Assembly: GCA_030562195.1 (NCBI GenBank)
Contig: JAUJPP010000007.1
Location: forward strand, 21,139,769 to 21,203,768
Origin: Nipponacmea schrenckii
Lineage: Eukaryota; Mollusca; Gastropoda; Lottiidae
Length of the DNA stretch: 64,000 bases
Direction of reading: 5' to 3'
Position numbers and translations under genes: made by a program. Shown here in pieces: positions 45,320-55,507 of this stretch (its first letter is position 1; every line of letters starts with the position of its first letter). The notes under the pieces are model-generated. The model did not search any database. It saw only the letters and a program-made list of their open reading frames with translations, and was not told the origin of the DNA.

Positions 45320-48300
45320 AAATAACATAACAAAATAAAATCAAACTTATTTTAACGCTTTCTTAAAACACTTCTAATCTTGTCTTGACATCAAAATATA
45401 AAATTAAAAAAAAGACTGAATAGAAATTTATATATTACTAAGAATTGTGAGAGATTACTAATAGCTAACTTACCTTGGAAGCTGGTCTTCAGGAATTTTA
45501 CTATCAGGGGCATCTGGGTCAGGAGCCCTGAATTAAATCTACATACATGTATGTTATAAATATACCATGTTTTACGCCTCATTAGCTTTGTTCAGATTGT
45601 ATGTTTTTTAGATTTAAATTACCATGTAGAAACTGAATATTTATATATCAATTTAACATATTAAAGGGATAATAGGCGTTAGAATACACTCGTCCTACGG
45701 CTTATATTTGTGTTTCATATTGACTATTAGTTAAATAAGTATGCATCCCACACTTTACCAAATTTTAAAAAGCCACAATAAAAAAATATTCGGAATTTTA
45801 AAAAAAAGTGAGCGAGCGACGATTCCATTCAGTTTGAGAATAAAAGCGTCTGGTATATTAACGCTAAAACATCATTGTGGAATTCAACAGTAGGGGTCAA
45901 GGACGCGTGAAAACCCACATGTTAGAGTTACTTCCCTTTATATTTACACGATTTGAAAATCGCTTGATGGATGGCTCAAGTGTTTTATGATTAACTACTT
46001 TATTTTGGTGATTTATCGGATTTTAGAGGGATTTTGATGTATAGGTAAGTCCACTGATGGATATATACTGTTATTGTCCAAATTTGAGTGAACTTAAAAT
46101 TTTATGTTCGTTCTAACGCCTATTATCCCTTTAACATAATGTTTGTTTCAATATATTATTATAAAAGAAATAAATTGTAATCTTTGGGTGAAACCTACCC
46201 TTTATCTCTTAAAGCATCACATATAGGACTATCATTATTAACTGCTATTTCTCCACATTTTAGACATCTTGTTTCAAATAAATTACCTACAATTAAGTCA
46301 GCAAAGAAGGAGTGCTTTATGGCATACGGCGTCAACATAGTGACTTCATTTCATACTTAACTCTTAAAATAATGATACACAAAATACACATTTATTTTAT
46401 ATTCAAAAGATTAATTAAAATTAATTCACAATAAAATAAATTTCATTATGGCCATGTGGTGTGAGGACCACAAAAAATATGGTACATTCAACTGTGAAAT
46501 GTACTTCAATTCCATGAATGAGTGGTAATATTGATCATTTATTATTAAAAATTCTTTTTTATGGTCAAACTCAAAAATAGCACAATAATTTCTTCTGTAT
46601 TGTAAAGTTAGTCTGATGTTGACTGATTTAAATATCTATATTTACCATGTAATTCTATAATGTTTTCTGATCCTGCTCTTTTATGTAAACCATCAATATT
46701 CTGTGTAACAATTACAACTCTTCTATTCTGGGGCTTTAAACGTTTCTCACATTCTGCTATGGAAATGTGGGCCTAAAACCACCAATAAAACATTGAATAA
46801 GTTAAATAGAAATAGTGAGACATGTCAATTTCACATATTTAATTTTACATTCATCCAATTACGACACACATGTAAATCTTGTCAGATGATGGGTGGGTGT
46901 GCACTCTAACCAGAAACCCACAAAAAATCAAAGAACGCACTGCAAATCTGCAATCATTGTTTTCTAGAAATCTCTCTGTTCATTTTCTTGAACTAGTCAA
47001 TCCAAATAAATTGATCCTTAAAGAGAGCCAAAGTAAGATTACTATTTGTTAATTGGGGTTTCTAATGAATAATCCATGTATTCTCAAGTTCAAAAGACCT
47101 ATGTGGACGTAGAAATGCTTTGGAATCCATTTGACTCTGATCTGCTTTGAAACGCTAAATTTAGACTCCATGTTTGTTCACGTGACCAAATGACGTCATA
47201 TGAATGAAGGCGTCTAAAAATTGATTTTGTATTTTATTATTAGTGAGTTAAAACTTATTTAAATTAATTCATAATGTTTTTACAAAATGATATTTAATTG
47301 ACAGATTGGATGATCAAAAAAAGATCAACGACATTTGAACGAAATTTGAGACTTGACGTACATACCTATGTTAGTACCCTACCGTGGGAATTCTGGTCAT
47401 AATTAGCCTAATTACGAGTTAATTAATGATATGTGGGACCATCTATATATATGAAAATAAGGGAAGGCAACTTTAAGTATTTGTTTTAAAAAAAATCACT
47501 TACTGGGTTTGGGTGTTTAGAGGCCATAACTTCTCTTCTATAATGATAAAATTCCCATACTAAAGATGGATTGTCTGAGAAAGCATCAGGAGATGCTAGT
47601 TGCTGGAAAAATATTCACATATAACAATCAATTTAGATTACTGTAAAAACTAATTTATTGGGACTCACATTTCTATTAGGAATTTTTTTTTATCTTCTTA
47701 TGTCTTGAAAATGAATTCAAATCAAGTAACATGACTTCATATTAAGTCTAATTTATAGATATCCTAAAAACATTGCAATGGTCAATAGAAGTATTAGTAT
47801 TGATTGGGCTGTTTACCATTTAAGCTAATATGTTGCACATGTTACTAATCAAATCTACCTGAGCTTGCCATTTCCTCCAATAACCACCAGCACCTCGGAA
47901 TGTCGGTACCCCACTCTCAGCACTTACTCCAGCACCAGTTAATACCACTATATGTTTGGCTTTGGAGAATTCTTCTCTAAAAGCAGTCATATTGGAACTG
48001 GGTCGCTTCTGAAAGCAATATAAAGAAATAATTTTTCAAGGGATTGCTTTATAAACTTTAATTTGTTTTGAGACACTGATGACCTTGTTACATATTTGAC
48101 AACAGTGCCTCATGCAAGGGTTGTATAAAACAACTATACAGTTTTTGGAATCCTCATGACTTGACTAATTTGATACACAAATTCTCATAATTAGACACTT
48201 GATTACTTGTAAACAATTTTAAACCTTTTTTTCCAGACCATGACCTGCTGGCATGTCTCAAATTCATCTCAATACCCCCTTATACAGACAAATCTATAGA

Positions 48301-48470
48301 GTTCATTTATCATTTCAGAGTATTACTCTTTATAATAGTTGCACTAAAATAGTTTGACATTATATTATGGTCACAGACAATTAAGTTGTTTATATCTAAA
48401 ATAGTTTTACAATTCATATGGATATTATTAGACTAAAAAAGAAAGAAAACAAAAATATACTTACTGCCAT
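44483..48470 (-). CDS. SIRT5: SIRT5-type NAD-dependent lysine deacylase, 9 coding exons
   Basis: Exons (minus): 48470-48465, 48008-47859, 47602-47504, 46772-46646, 46286-46199, 45527-45474, 45122-44999, 44877-44762, 44549-44483; phases agree; 276 aa. Sirtuin motifs: [18 protein letters not shown] (NAD site), [12 protein letters not shown], catalytic His in IIELHG, zinc cysteines RCLKCG and CKKANC, and GTSSVVYPA. The class III marker is present: Tyr and Arg in FYHYRREV correspond to human Tyr102 and Arg105, which select malonyl, succinyl and glutaryl lysine. Family role: removal of acidic acyl groups from metabolic enzymes. Oddities: the first coding exon is only two codons (ATG GCA) and an in-frame stop lies upstream of it, so this model lacks the mitochondrial leader of human SIRT5; an unseen upstream exon, possibly displaced by the Penelope insertion, is possible. 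Confidence 0.94.
45284..45316 (+). repeat. poly-A tract in a SIRT5 intron
   Basis: A run of 33 A within the intron between exons 6 and 7. No retro-element body is attached to it that I can recognise. Confidence 0.9.
45665..46130. mobile_element. TTAA-flanked MITE in a SIRT5 intron (466 bp)
   Basis: Perfect inverted ends AGGGATAATAGGCGTTAGAA and its complement, with TTAA on both sides (45661-45664 and 46131-46134). TTAA duplication points to piggyBac or Kolobok; the tip does not match the piggyBac copy at 19449. A related single end (AGGGATACTGCGTCTTAGAA after TTAA) is at 35389 in the HMG/CW gene. It is non-coding. Confidence 0.8.
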
Positions 48471-49050
48471 GATTTGAGTCTTGACTAAACTTATATTGTG
48501 CTGAAACTTTCTTAATAAACAACTCATAGATCTTTTTTTTCAGATAACCAATGATAAATAGGCCTAGGCTGCAATTTATTTAATTAAGATTCAAATATTG
48601 TTGCCTAATAATTATCAAATACTCAACAAGTGCTATATTTATATGCACAGCTTTATGGAACAACAATCACTGGTTAAAGTTTATGCTACGTTTCGGCGTG
48701 TTTCCCCCGCCGTCCTCAGGCACAGAATGACAAGACATGATAGGCAACGATATATATACATTTGTACTTCTTATTAAAATAACACAAGAGATAAAATATT
48801 TTATTATTGCAACTACATTAATGTTAAAAGGTAAGATAAAAAGGAAAAATACTTAAAATAACATTAATTCTGATTCAATTAAGAGGGGTTAATAACACAA
48901 GAGATAAAATATTTTATTATTGCAAATACATTTATGTTTAAAGGTATGATAAAAAGGAAACTGATACTTAAAATAACATACAATTCTGATTCAATTAAGG
49001 GGGTTAATTGAAGATTAAGTAAATAATTGTTTTATTAATAGTGAATATTT

Positions 49051-49214
49051 AAGCAATAAACGGTCACCCTATGGCGGTTATGGTCGTATATCAGGACAAA
49101 GGTTGGATGGAAAATTGAATGAATGCGCGTTAGCGCATTTATGATTAATTTTCCATCCAACCTTTGTCCTGATATATACGACCATAACCGCCATAGGGTG
49201 ACCGTTTATTGCTT
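49051..49214. repeat. near-perfect 66-bp inverted repeat with GCGC-loop palindrome
   Basis: The left arm 49051-49116 (starting AAGCAATAAACGGTCACCCT) pairs with the right arm 49147-49214, differing only by two extra bases (ATATATA against ATATA). The 30-base loop itself contains a palindrome, AATGCGCGTTAGCGCATT. This could extrude as a cruciform or fold in RNA. It abuts the inner border of the left Penelope terminal copy. Confidence 0.9.
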
Positions 49215-50750
49215 ATATTTACGTTTTCAAAACCTGTCACCACGACAAATTCTACTCTTTGCGTGAAAATTTCATATTACCCGCCTTTGTCGCTGGAGTT
49301 GATCTTGTTGATGGAATAGCCATTTTCTTTTCGTCAGAATATAGTTCGCGGGGGAAAGCTCTCAAAATGTAAGAAAAAACAGTGTTTATCTCAATTTTAT
49401 GTTTAATCTTTATAAATCAATTCATTTATCAATAAATATAAAACATTTTGGTATGAATTCCGTCTTTAACGATGAAAAGCAACAAAATCATGAAATTTAA
49501 TGAACGCGGATACAATTGAACAACGGAGAGGTGATTCGTGATACACCTGACCGCATGTAAACAAGTAGGAAAGTTGAGAAAATGAAAGAAACTATAAAGA
49601 CCAATCTAGAAGAAGGCCCACTCCATATGTCGATAGGTGACCACAGTTTACACTCAATTCATTTAACTTCCGGTAAAAGTATAGTATTTTGAAACTTAAT
49701 ATTAAACAATCCATAAACCTGCACTTTTAGGCTCTTAAGGGCAAGGTAAACCTCAGCCATTTTGAAATCTGCTGAAAATTTTGTTAAAATTTATTTCTTA
49801 CCACGACACAGGGTCCATGGATACAAATTTCCCAAATGGGCAGATGAACATCAAAATCAAAATTTGAGGAAGCAATTCCTTTAAACTTCAATGTGCACTT
49901 GATGACCCCAAATTTTCTAAGTCAAAATAGTACAAAATTTCAAATCACTAACTCCCATAGATAACGATAACGAAAAAACTGAACACTCTCAAACTTATTT
50001 GTACATATTCCCACATAATCCAACCGCAACAGTCGAAGCTTATTTTTTCAAAATACATTGAGATAAAAGCACAATTGAACAAAGTTATCAGCCATCCATA
50101 ATACTGTAATCAAAATGGTGGATTCGCAAACAAAACAAACATGCCCCGAAATGCAGAAACAACACAAGCGCAAGTTATTAAATTGACCTAATTACCTGAA
50201 AATGTGTGTTATTGCTCATTTGGTATCAGAAGATTCTGATGCTGATGGCTGTTGATTTTTTAAATTGAAAATAAACATTAAAAATCAATGTTATTTCGTG
50301 CACACTCGGTTCAAACTCGTGTCACCCTTCGTGTCGGTTTCACATGTACAAATACGCAATTGCAAGAAAAGACAATTTCGATTATTGTTTTCGAAAATAT
50401 GATGTATAATACCAATAAAAAGAAATAAAAGTCAACAGTAAAGATGAAACAATTAAAAACCAGTTGACTAAAAATAAATAAATCGCGAACTATATTTCCA
50501 GCGTATGTGCATCTCTGATGTGATAGGGCTCTTGCTGAGCTAAAATTTGTGACATTACAAGTAAAAATACAAGTAATCTAGCAATTGTCAATGTGTACAT
50601 TGAAGTTAAGAGCAAAATTTATATTGTTAGTCATTCAAAAAAATATTTGTCAATTTGATAATCTATTTATACCAAAAAATGATGATTTCCGAAAATAGCA
50701 CCCTATTACCTGACAAAAACATCACGTGACCGCTAGGTCCCGTTGCTAGC
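49215..50750. other. unexplained 1.5-kb interior of the Penelope insertion
   Basis: No RT similarity precedes the frame that begins near 50760, although a full Penelope RT would need it. CGCGAACTATATT (about 50484) has an inverted match at about 49341, which may mark the ends of another nested element. On the minus strand a short frame from about 49323 (ATGGCTATTCCATCAACAAG) precedes a GCGG|GTAATA possible donor, so an unannotated first exon is conceivable. Nothing here is firmly identified. Confidence 0.4.
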
Positions 50751-50777
50751 CAAAAAAGTTTGTCTTGGTGGTCTTTT

Positions 50778-51107
50778 ACCTACTTCACTTGGGGAGATGA
50801 GATCTACGAACAAATCCACGATCTACCAATGGGAAGCCCCTTGTCACCGTTGATCACTGAAATCTACATGACAGCCTTTGAAGAAAAGACCATGGAAACA
50901 TCAACAATCTCGCCAATCTGCTGGTTCCGGAAAGTTGATGACACCTTTGTTATGCTTGGAGAAAATGATGACCCAACTGCTCTACTTCAACACCCAAATG
51001 CTCAGCATCGAAGGATAAAATTTACTATGGAAAAAGAAGAAAATGACTCAATACCCTTTTTGGATGTGAGAATTATGCAGATAGGAGGTCAGCTGAAGAA
51101 GTGTTTA
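50778..51107 (+). pseudogene. Penelope reverse transcriptase, C-terminal half
   Basis: Typical Penelope RT blocks are visible: HDLPMGSPLSPLITEIYM, WFRKVDDTFVML (the YVDD-type catalytic site, here KVDD) and IPFLDVRI. The frame then breaks near 51107; the following region needs several frame changes (for example the thumb around FIGNLHIQ, where VYRKPTHT-like sequence is expected). The N-terminal RT is missing. Inactive. Confidence 0.85.
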
Positions 51108-51263
51108 TAGGAAACCTACACATACAGATCAGTATGCAAACTTCCAGTCTAACACACCTCAACATGTCAAAAGGGCAGCCATCACAACACTGGTCAGAAG
51201 AGCAAAAAGGATTTGTGATCCAGAATACTTTCAACAAGAGCTACAACACATCAAGAATGTATT

Positions 51264-51842
51264 TTGTGTGCACAACAACTATCCTTCTACTTTGTTCATG
51301 AAGCCATTCGATCAACACTGATGGCAAAACCCACCAACCAACAATCTGACACAAACAGACCCCCAAACCGCATAGTTATACCATTCATTGGAAAGGCATC
51401 ATACCAAATTAAGAAGATCCTAAAGAAGTCGGTTGGTATTGAAACAGTGTTTTCGGGTAATACAACACTTAAAGACTTACTCAAAGCCAATGGAAAATTG
51501 AATCCCTCCAACAACCAAAAGCCTAAGGGATGCGTTTACCGAGTTGAATGTTCATGTGGAAGCTCTTACATTGGGGAAACCAAAAGACCCCTTGATGTTC
51601 GTCTAAAAGACCACCAAGACAAACCTGGCAATGAAGGAACATCAGCTGTAGCTGAACATCTTGCTATGGGGAGAAAAACAGGACATAAAGTAAACTTTGA
51701 AAATACCAACATACTGACATTAAATAAGCATATTGATAAAACCAGGAGACTTCATGAAGCCATCAACATCAGAAGATACCATCCAGACCTAAACAGACAT
51801 GAAGGTGTCAGAATTTCACATGCATATGACAAACTTAACTGA
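51264..51842 (+). pseudogene. Penelope GIY-YIG endonuclease domain
   Basis: An open frame of 192 codons whose C-terminal half is a GIY-YIG nuclease: GCVYRVECSCGSSYIGETKR, then RLKDH with the catalytic Arg, and SAVAEH. The CSC and the later basic region fit the Cys-rich linker of animal Penelope elements. The frame is intact but is cut off from its RT by frameshifts. Cleavage of target DNA is the family role. Confidence 0.85.
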
Positions 51843-52628
51843 CTGAATTATTAATTTGCAAAAATTTATTCAAATTTGGTAAATAAAACACTTCACTTCC
51901 CAATCAATAGTTATTTTTATATGATGTTATTCACTATTAATAAAACAATTATTTACTTAATCTTCAATTAACCCCTTAATTGAATCAGAATGGTATGTTA
52001 TTTTAAGTATCAGTTTCCTTTTTATCATACCTTTAAACATAAATGTATTTGCAATAATAAAATATTTTATCTCTTGTGTTATTTTAATAAGAAGTACAAT
52101 TGTATATATATCGTTGCCTATCATGTCTTGTCATTCTGCGCCTGAGGACGGCGGGGGAAACACGCTGAAACGTAGCATAAACTTTAACCAGTGATTGTTG
52201 TTCCATAAAGCTGTGCATATATATCGTACTCACAATTGCTAAATGCCATTTAAAGACTTTATTCGTCATCAAGTGCTATATATTTTACAACTGCATATAA
52301 AATATCTAGTAAGTAAAGTAAAGAAATCAAACCTTTGACAAATATGGTAAACCATGTAAGAATGACTCTTTAAAAACTGATTTCCTTTATCAGGAAATAG
52401 TTGGTAAATGAATATAAGAGTTGTATCCCTTTAAATGTAGTCTTGAACTACATGCAAAAAATTTCTTGCTGTGCTTGTTGCTGTTTCTTTACTGTGAACT
52501 AGTTTATAGTTAAATAATCAACTTATACTAGTTCATGAAAAAATGGTATTAATAAAAAATCCATGGAAAATCTTTTTAAAACACTATTTTATCACAGATA
52601 TGCATAGTTTTATTGTTAAATCCTTTGG

Positions 52629-53558
52629 TTATAAAGTTGCTAATATTCGTGTAAATGACACAAAACACACTATGATTGTTTGTCCAATACCCCAAACTAA
52701 GGCATAAAATGGCATCATAACAAAACCAGATGCTCTATACAAGGCTGCAACTGCAGCACCTAAAATGAAATAATTTTTAGGAAAATTACCCAATGTTTTG
52801 TAAACAATATCAATTGGACATAGGTCAATCTTACATGTAATTGCCAGAAATAGTGGACCAAACTTTCTTGTGAAGAAAATTTATTCACCAAGATTGTACT
52901 TCCCACATATACAAGGCACTTTTGTGCTATGTTCAGTGCTTTTGAAAGTTGGCCCAATGTTAACATCACGTATAGGGATCAAATGCCCTCAAAATAACTT
53001 GATAAGTTAATGAGTACTCTTAGTGTTTCTGAAAAATTGAATTTTACATGCAAAGAAATAAATGCTTACTTGACACAACTCCACCAGTCAAAGGGGAAAT
53101 AACACCCATGGCAAATACACTTAGAGGTATCCATCGTCCTACAGTATGTTTTCTTAATTGACACAATGAGATCAAGCAGGCAATGATGTGAACAAACATA
53201 GAGGAAAACAATGTCCATAAAAACACTTGATACCACATCTCTAAAATATAAGTAACAAAATAAATTGTATTTGTAAGCTCGAACTGAATGTAAAATTATT
53301 GTATCTATTTTATCATAGGATTACCTGAAAGACACTAAATATATCTTATTGGATCCCAAAAAACTCTCATTTAAGAGTTTATTCATCTTTTTGTTTATAT
53401 CCTGACCATGTCAAGCTCATTAGTACATGTCCATAGTTTGAATTGACATGAAATTAATTACCTCCAAAACTATTTAAAGGATCATTAGGTGACAATCCTA
53501 TCACATTTAAAACTGAATCTAAATCTTCGGTTTTAAAATCTTGTCCAGCAGATCCCAT
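52629..53558 (-). CDS. TMEM170: TMEM170-family membrane protein, 3 coding exons
   Basis: Exons (minus): 53558-53462, 53240-53070, 52759-52629; phases agree; 132 aa (human paralogues 132-144). A short acidic N-terminus is followed by EMWYQVFLWTLFSSMFVHII, GRWIPLSVFAMGVISPLTGG, a GAAVAALYRASGFVMMPFYAL segment (here read as SAAVAALYRASG), and the invariant end SFTRILATL. Three to four membrane helices are visible. Family knowledge links TMEM170A to endoplasmic reticulum sheet and nuclear envelope shape. Whether this is nearer TMEM170A or TMEM170B is not decided. The coding part starts within an exon whose acceptor is at 53575, so a non-coding exon lies further upstream. Confidence 0.93.
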
Positions 53559-53836
53559 CTCTACAGGCTCTATCTCTGTAAATACAAGATTATTTTTGTA
53601 AAGATGGGGATATTATGACAATTATTCAAATTTAAAACTGCAGATGGCTAGGCCTTCATGGTGTTTAATTTCATTCCATTAATTAACTCTATTGAAAACA
53701 TCTAATTAGACAGTTCAAAGTTTGATTCGAGGTAAGTAAACACGCTTAAAACCCCTGCGACCTCGGAGTTGCGGAAAATCTTAAGTTTTTGGTGCCTAGT
53801 TTTTCTGACTCTCCCTCAGCCATATATCTGTCCATA

Positions 53837-54824
53837 GGAATACCAGTTAAAACGGTAACATGTCAAAACGGTAACAAATTTTATTAGTCAAAACGGTAAC
53901 AACTTCACCAAAACGGTAACGGAAATTTGGTTAAAACGGTAACAACTCCGCTAAAACGGTAACAGATATTTTTGGTTAAAACGGTCACGAAATAAATCCT
54001 ATAATTAATGTGATCTTTATTAATCAAGATAGTATTAACTTAAAATCAGTGATTGAAAAGAACTCAAACAATCTTTGCCAATTGATCAAAGTAATATACG
54101 GTATACCGACATAATAAGCTAACAGATTTCCTGACAACTATCATTATTAGTAATCACGACCATAATTAAAACGCGATACATAATATTTTCTAATTAATGA
54201 CAAACAGAAATAAAGTACTTGTCCGATGCCCGACTTATGAAATTTTGATTTGAGGCACGTTCGATGCCCTCTTTTAGTCGTTTGCCATTGAAATAATATT
54301 GGAGGTGTCGCCCAGGAGCAAAAATCGAACGCAACCACCTCACAGATACTCGTAATGCACTGCTCGCGTGATGTCTTTGAACACTTCTGACAGTTCAGAA
54401 ATTATTTACCCAACCTTCTTTTTTTGTACAGATTACAAAGAGCCCATACATTAAAGAAATACATAAATAGTTTACATGCAGGCCTCAGTACGATAGAGAC
54501 AATATCTTAGAATAAACGGTTTTAGCACTAAAAATTAAGGTTTGTCTGTTTTGTCAACTTATTCTTCGTCGGACGAGGTGCGTACATAGTAGACCTCTGC
54601 ATACATTTTCACAATCCATTGTTATTTTTACTACTACGAAATGTTTATATTAAAGAAATGTACAAAATAAATTATTTTTATTCACCAAAATATCTGTTAC
54701 CGTTTTGGGGGAGTTGTTACCGTTTTAACCGAAATTTTTTGTTACCGTTTTGGTGGAGTTGTTACCGTTTTAACTAATAAAATTTGTTACCGTTTTGACA
54801 TGTTACCGTTTTTAACTGGATACC
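53837..54824. mobile_element. foldback element with arrayed AAAACGGTAAC motifs in its ends
   Basis: GTCCATA flanks it on both sides (53830-53836 and 54825-54831). The left end (GGAATACCAGTTAAAACGG) and the inverted right end (GGTATCCAGTTAAAAACGG) match, and each terminal region of about 140-150 bases consists of the motif AAAACGGTAAC repeated about every 20 bases: seven on the left (the last reads AAAACGGTCAC) and six inverted on the right. The interior has no convincing ORF. A long, repetitive terminal inverted repeat with a 7-9 bp duplication suggests a Mutator-like or foldback element. It lies between TMEM170 and its likely leader exon. Compare the element at 56700. Confidence 0.8.
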
Positions 54825-54898
54825 GTCCATAATAGTAGCTATCAGAGGCTGGGAATAGTCAGTCAGCAAGTTTCGCACTAATCTAAGATAACCATTAC

Positions 54899-54958
54899 CT
54901 AGGGGTTTGGCCGTTTAAATGGTTTCTCACTTCCTCCAGAAGAGTTGTTGCCACTCAT
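54899..54958 (-). other. possible TMEM170 5' leader exon with a 19-codon upstream ORF
   Basis: On the minus strand, ATG AGT GGC ... reads MSGNNSSGGSEKPFKRPNP and ends at TAG, whose last base is followed at once by GTAATG, a plausible donor. Splicing to 53575 would place this uORF 17 bases ahead of the TMEM170 start codon. It could instead belong to an unrelated transcript. Position and splice signal are the only evidence. Confidence 0.35.
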
Positions 54959-55507
54959 TTAGTCATTTTTAGGTGAGCATCATTTGCTTTTATTTCTCAC
55001 TCGACTTCTTTGATTCAGTAAGTTCTATGATTCAGTGATAGATGAACCGGAAGTTATTAACTCGCTTATTGGAAGAGGTGAATTATGGAAAGGAAAATAA
55101 TCATCACATTATCATAGAATAATAACTAACTGTTTACTGCTTATTCTATGATATTATACAGGGTAAAAAAAAATTTTTTAAGAATTTTTCAGCTATAATA
55201 ATTAATACTAGGCTAAAGCCTTCGTATATGTATTATTTCATAATTTATTTGTTTAAAATTAAAGCATTTCATGGATGTAAGATTACAAACAAAGTACAAC
55301 CAATAATGTGAATAATACTCAAGTCGGTACAGACTACTGGGAATGTGACTGATTGGGCAATTTTTGTAGCTAATGGTTCAGAGCGGCCTTCTGGTGTATA
55401 ATTAAACCGTAGTAGATATACTAATGGCGTCTTAGGAGAGCACAAAACCTTATCTTATGGTTCTGTGTTAATTTTATGTATTTCGAAAACTCAGATTTTT
55501 AAACAGT

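Larger units (their letters stand above)
48639..52269 (+). mobile_element. Penelope-like retroelement with inverted terminal copies
   Basis: A 12-bp direct repeat, CAAGTGCTATAT, flanks it at 48627-48638 and 52270-52281. About 300-400 bases at the left end (48639-49048) recur inverted at the right end (about 51925-52225), as in the partly inverted terminal repeats of Penelope elements. The right half encodes a broken reverse transcriptase and a GIY-YIG endonuclease on the plus strand. In the left copy a stretch of about 115 bases starting AATAACACAAGAG is doubled; the right copy has one. It lies just upstream of SIRT5. Confidence 0.85.
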
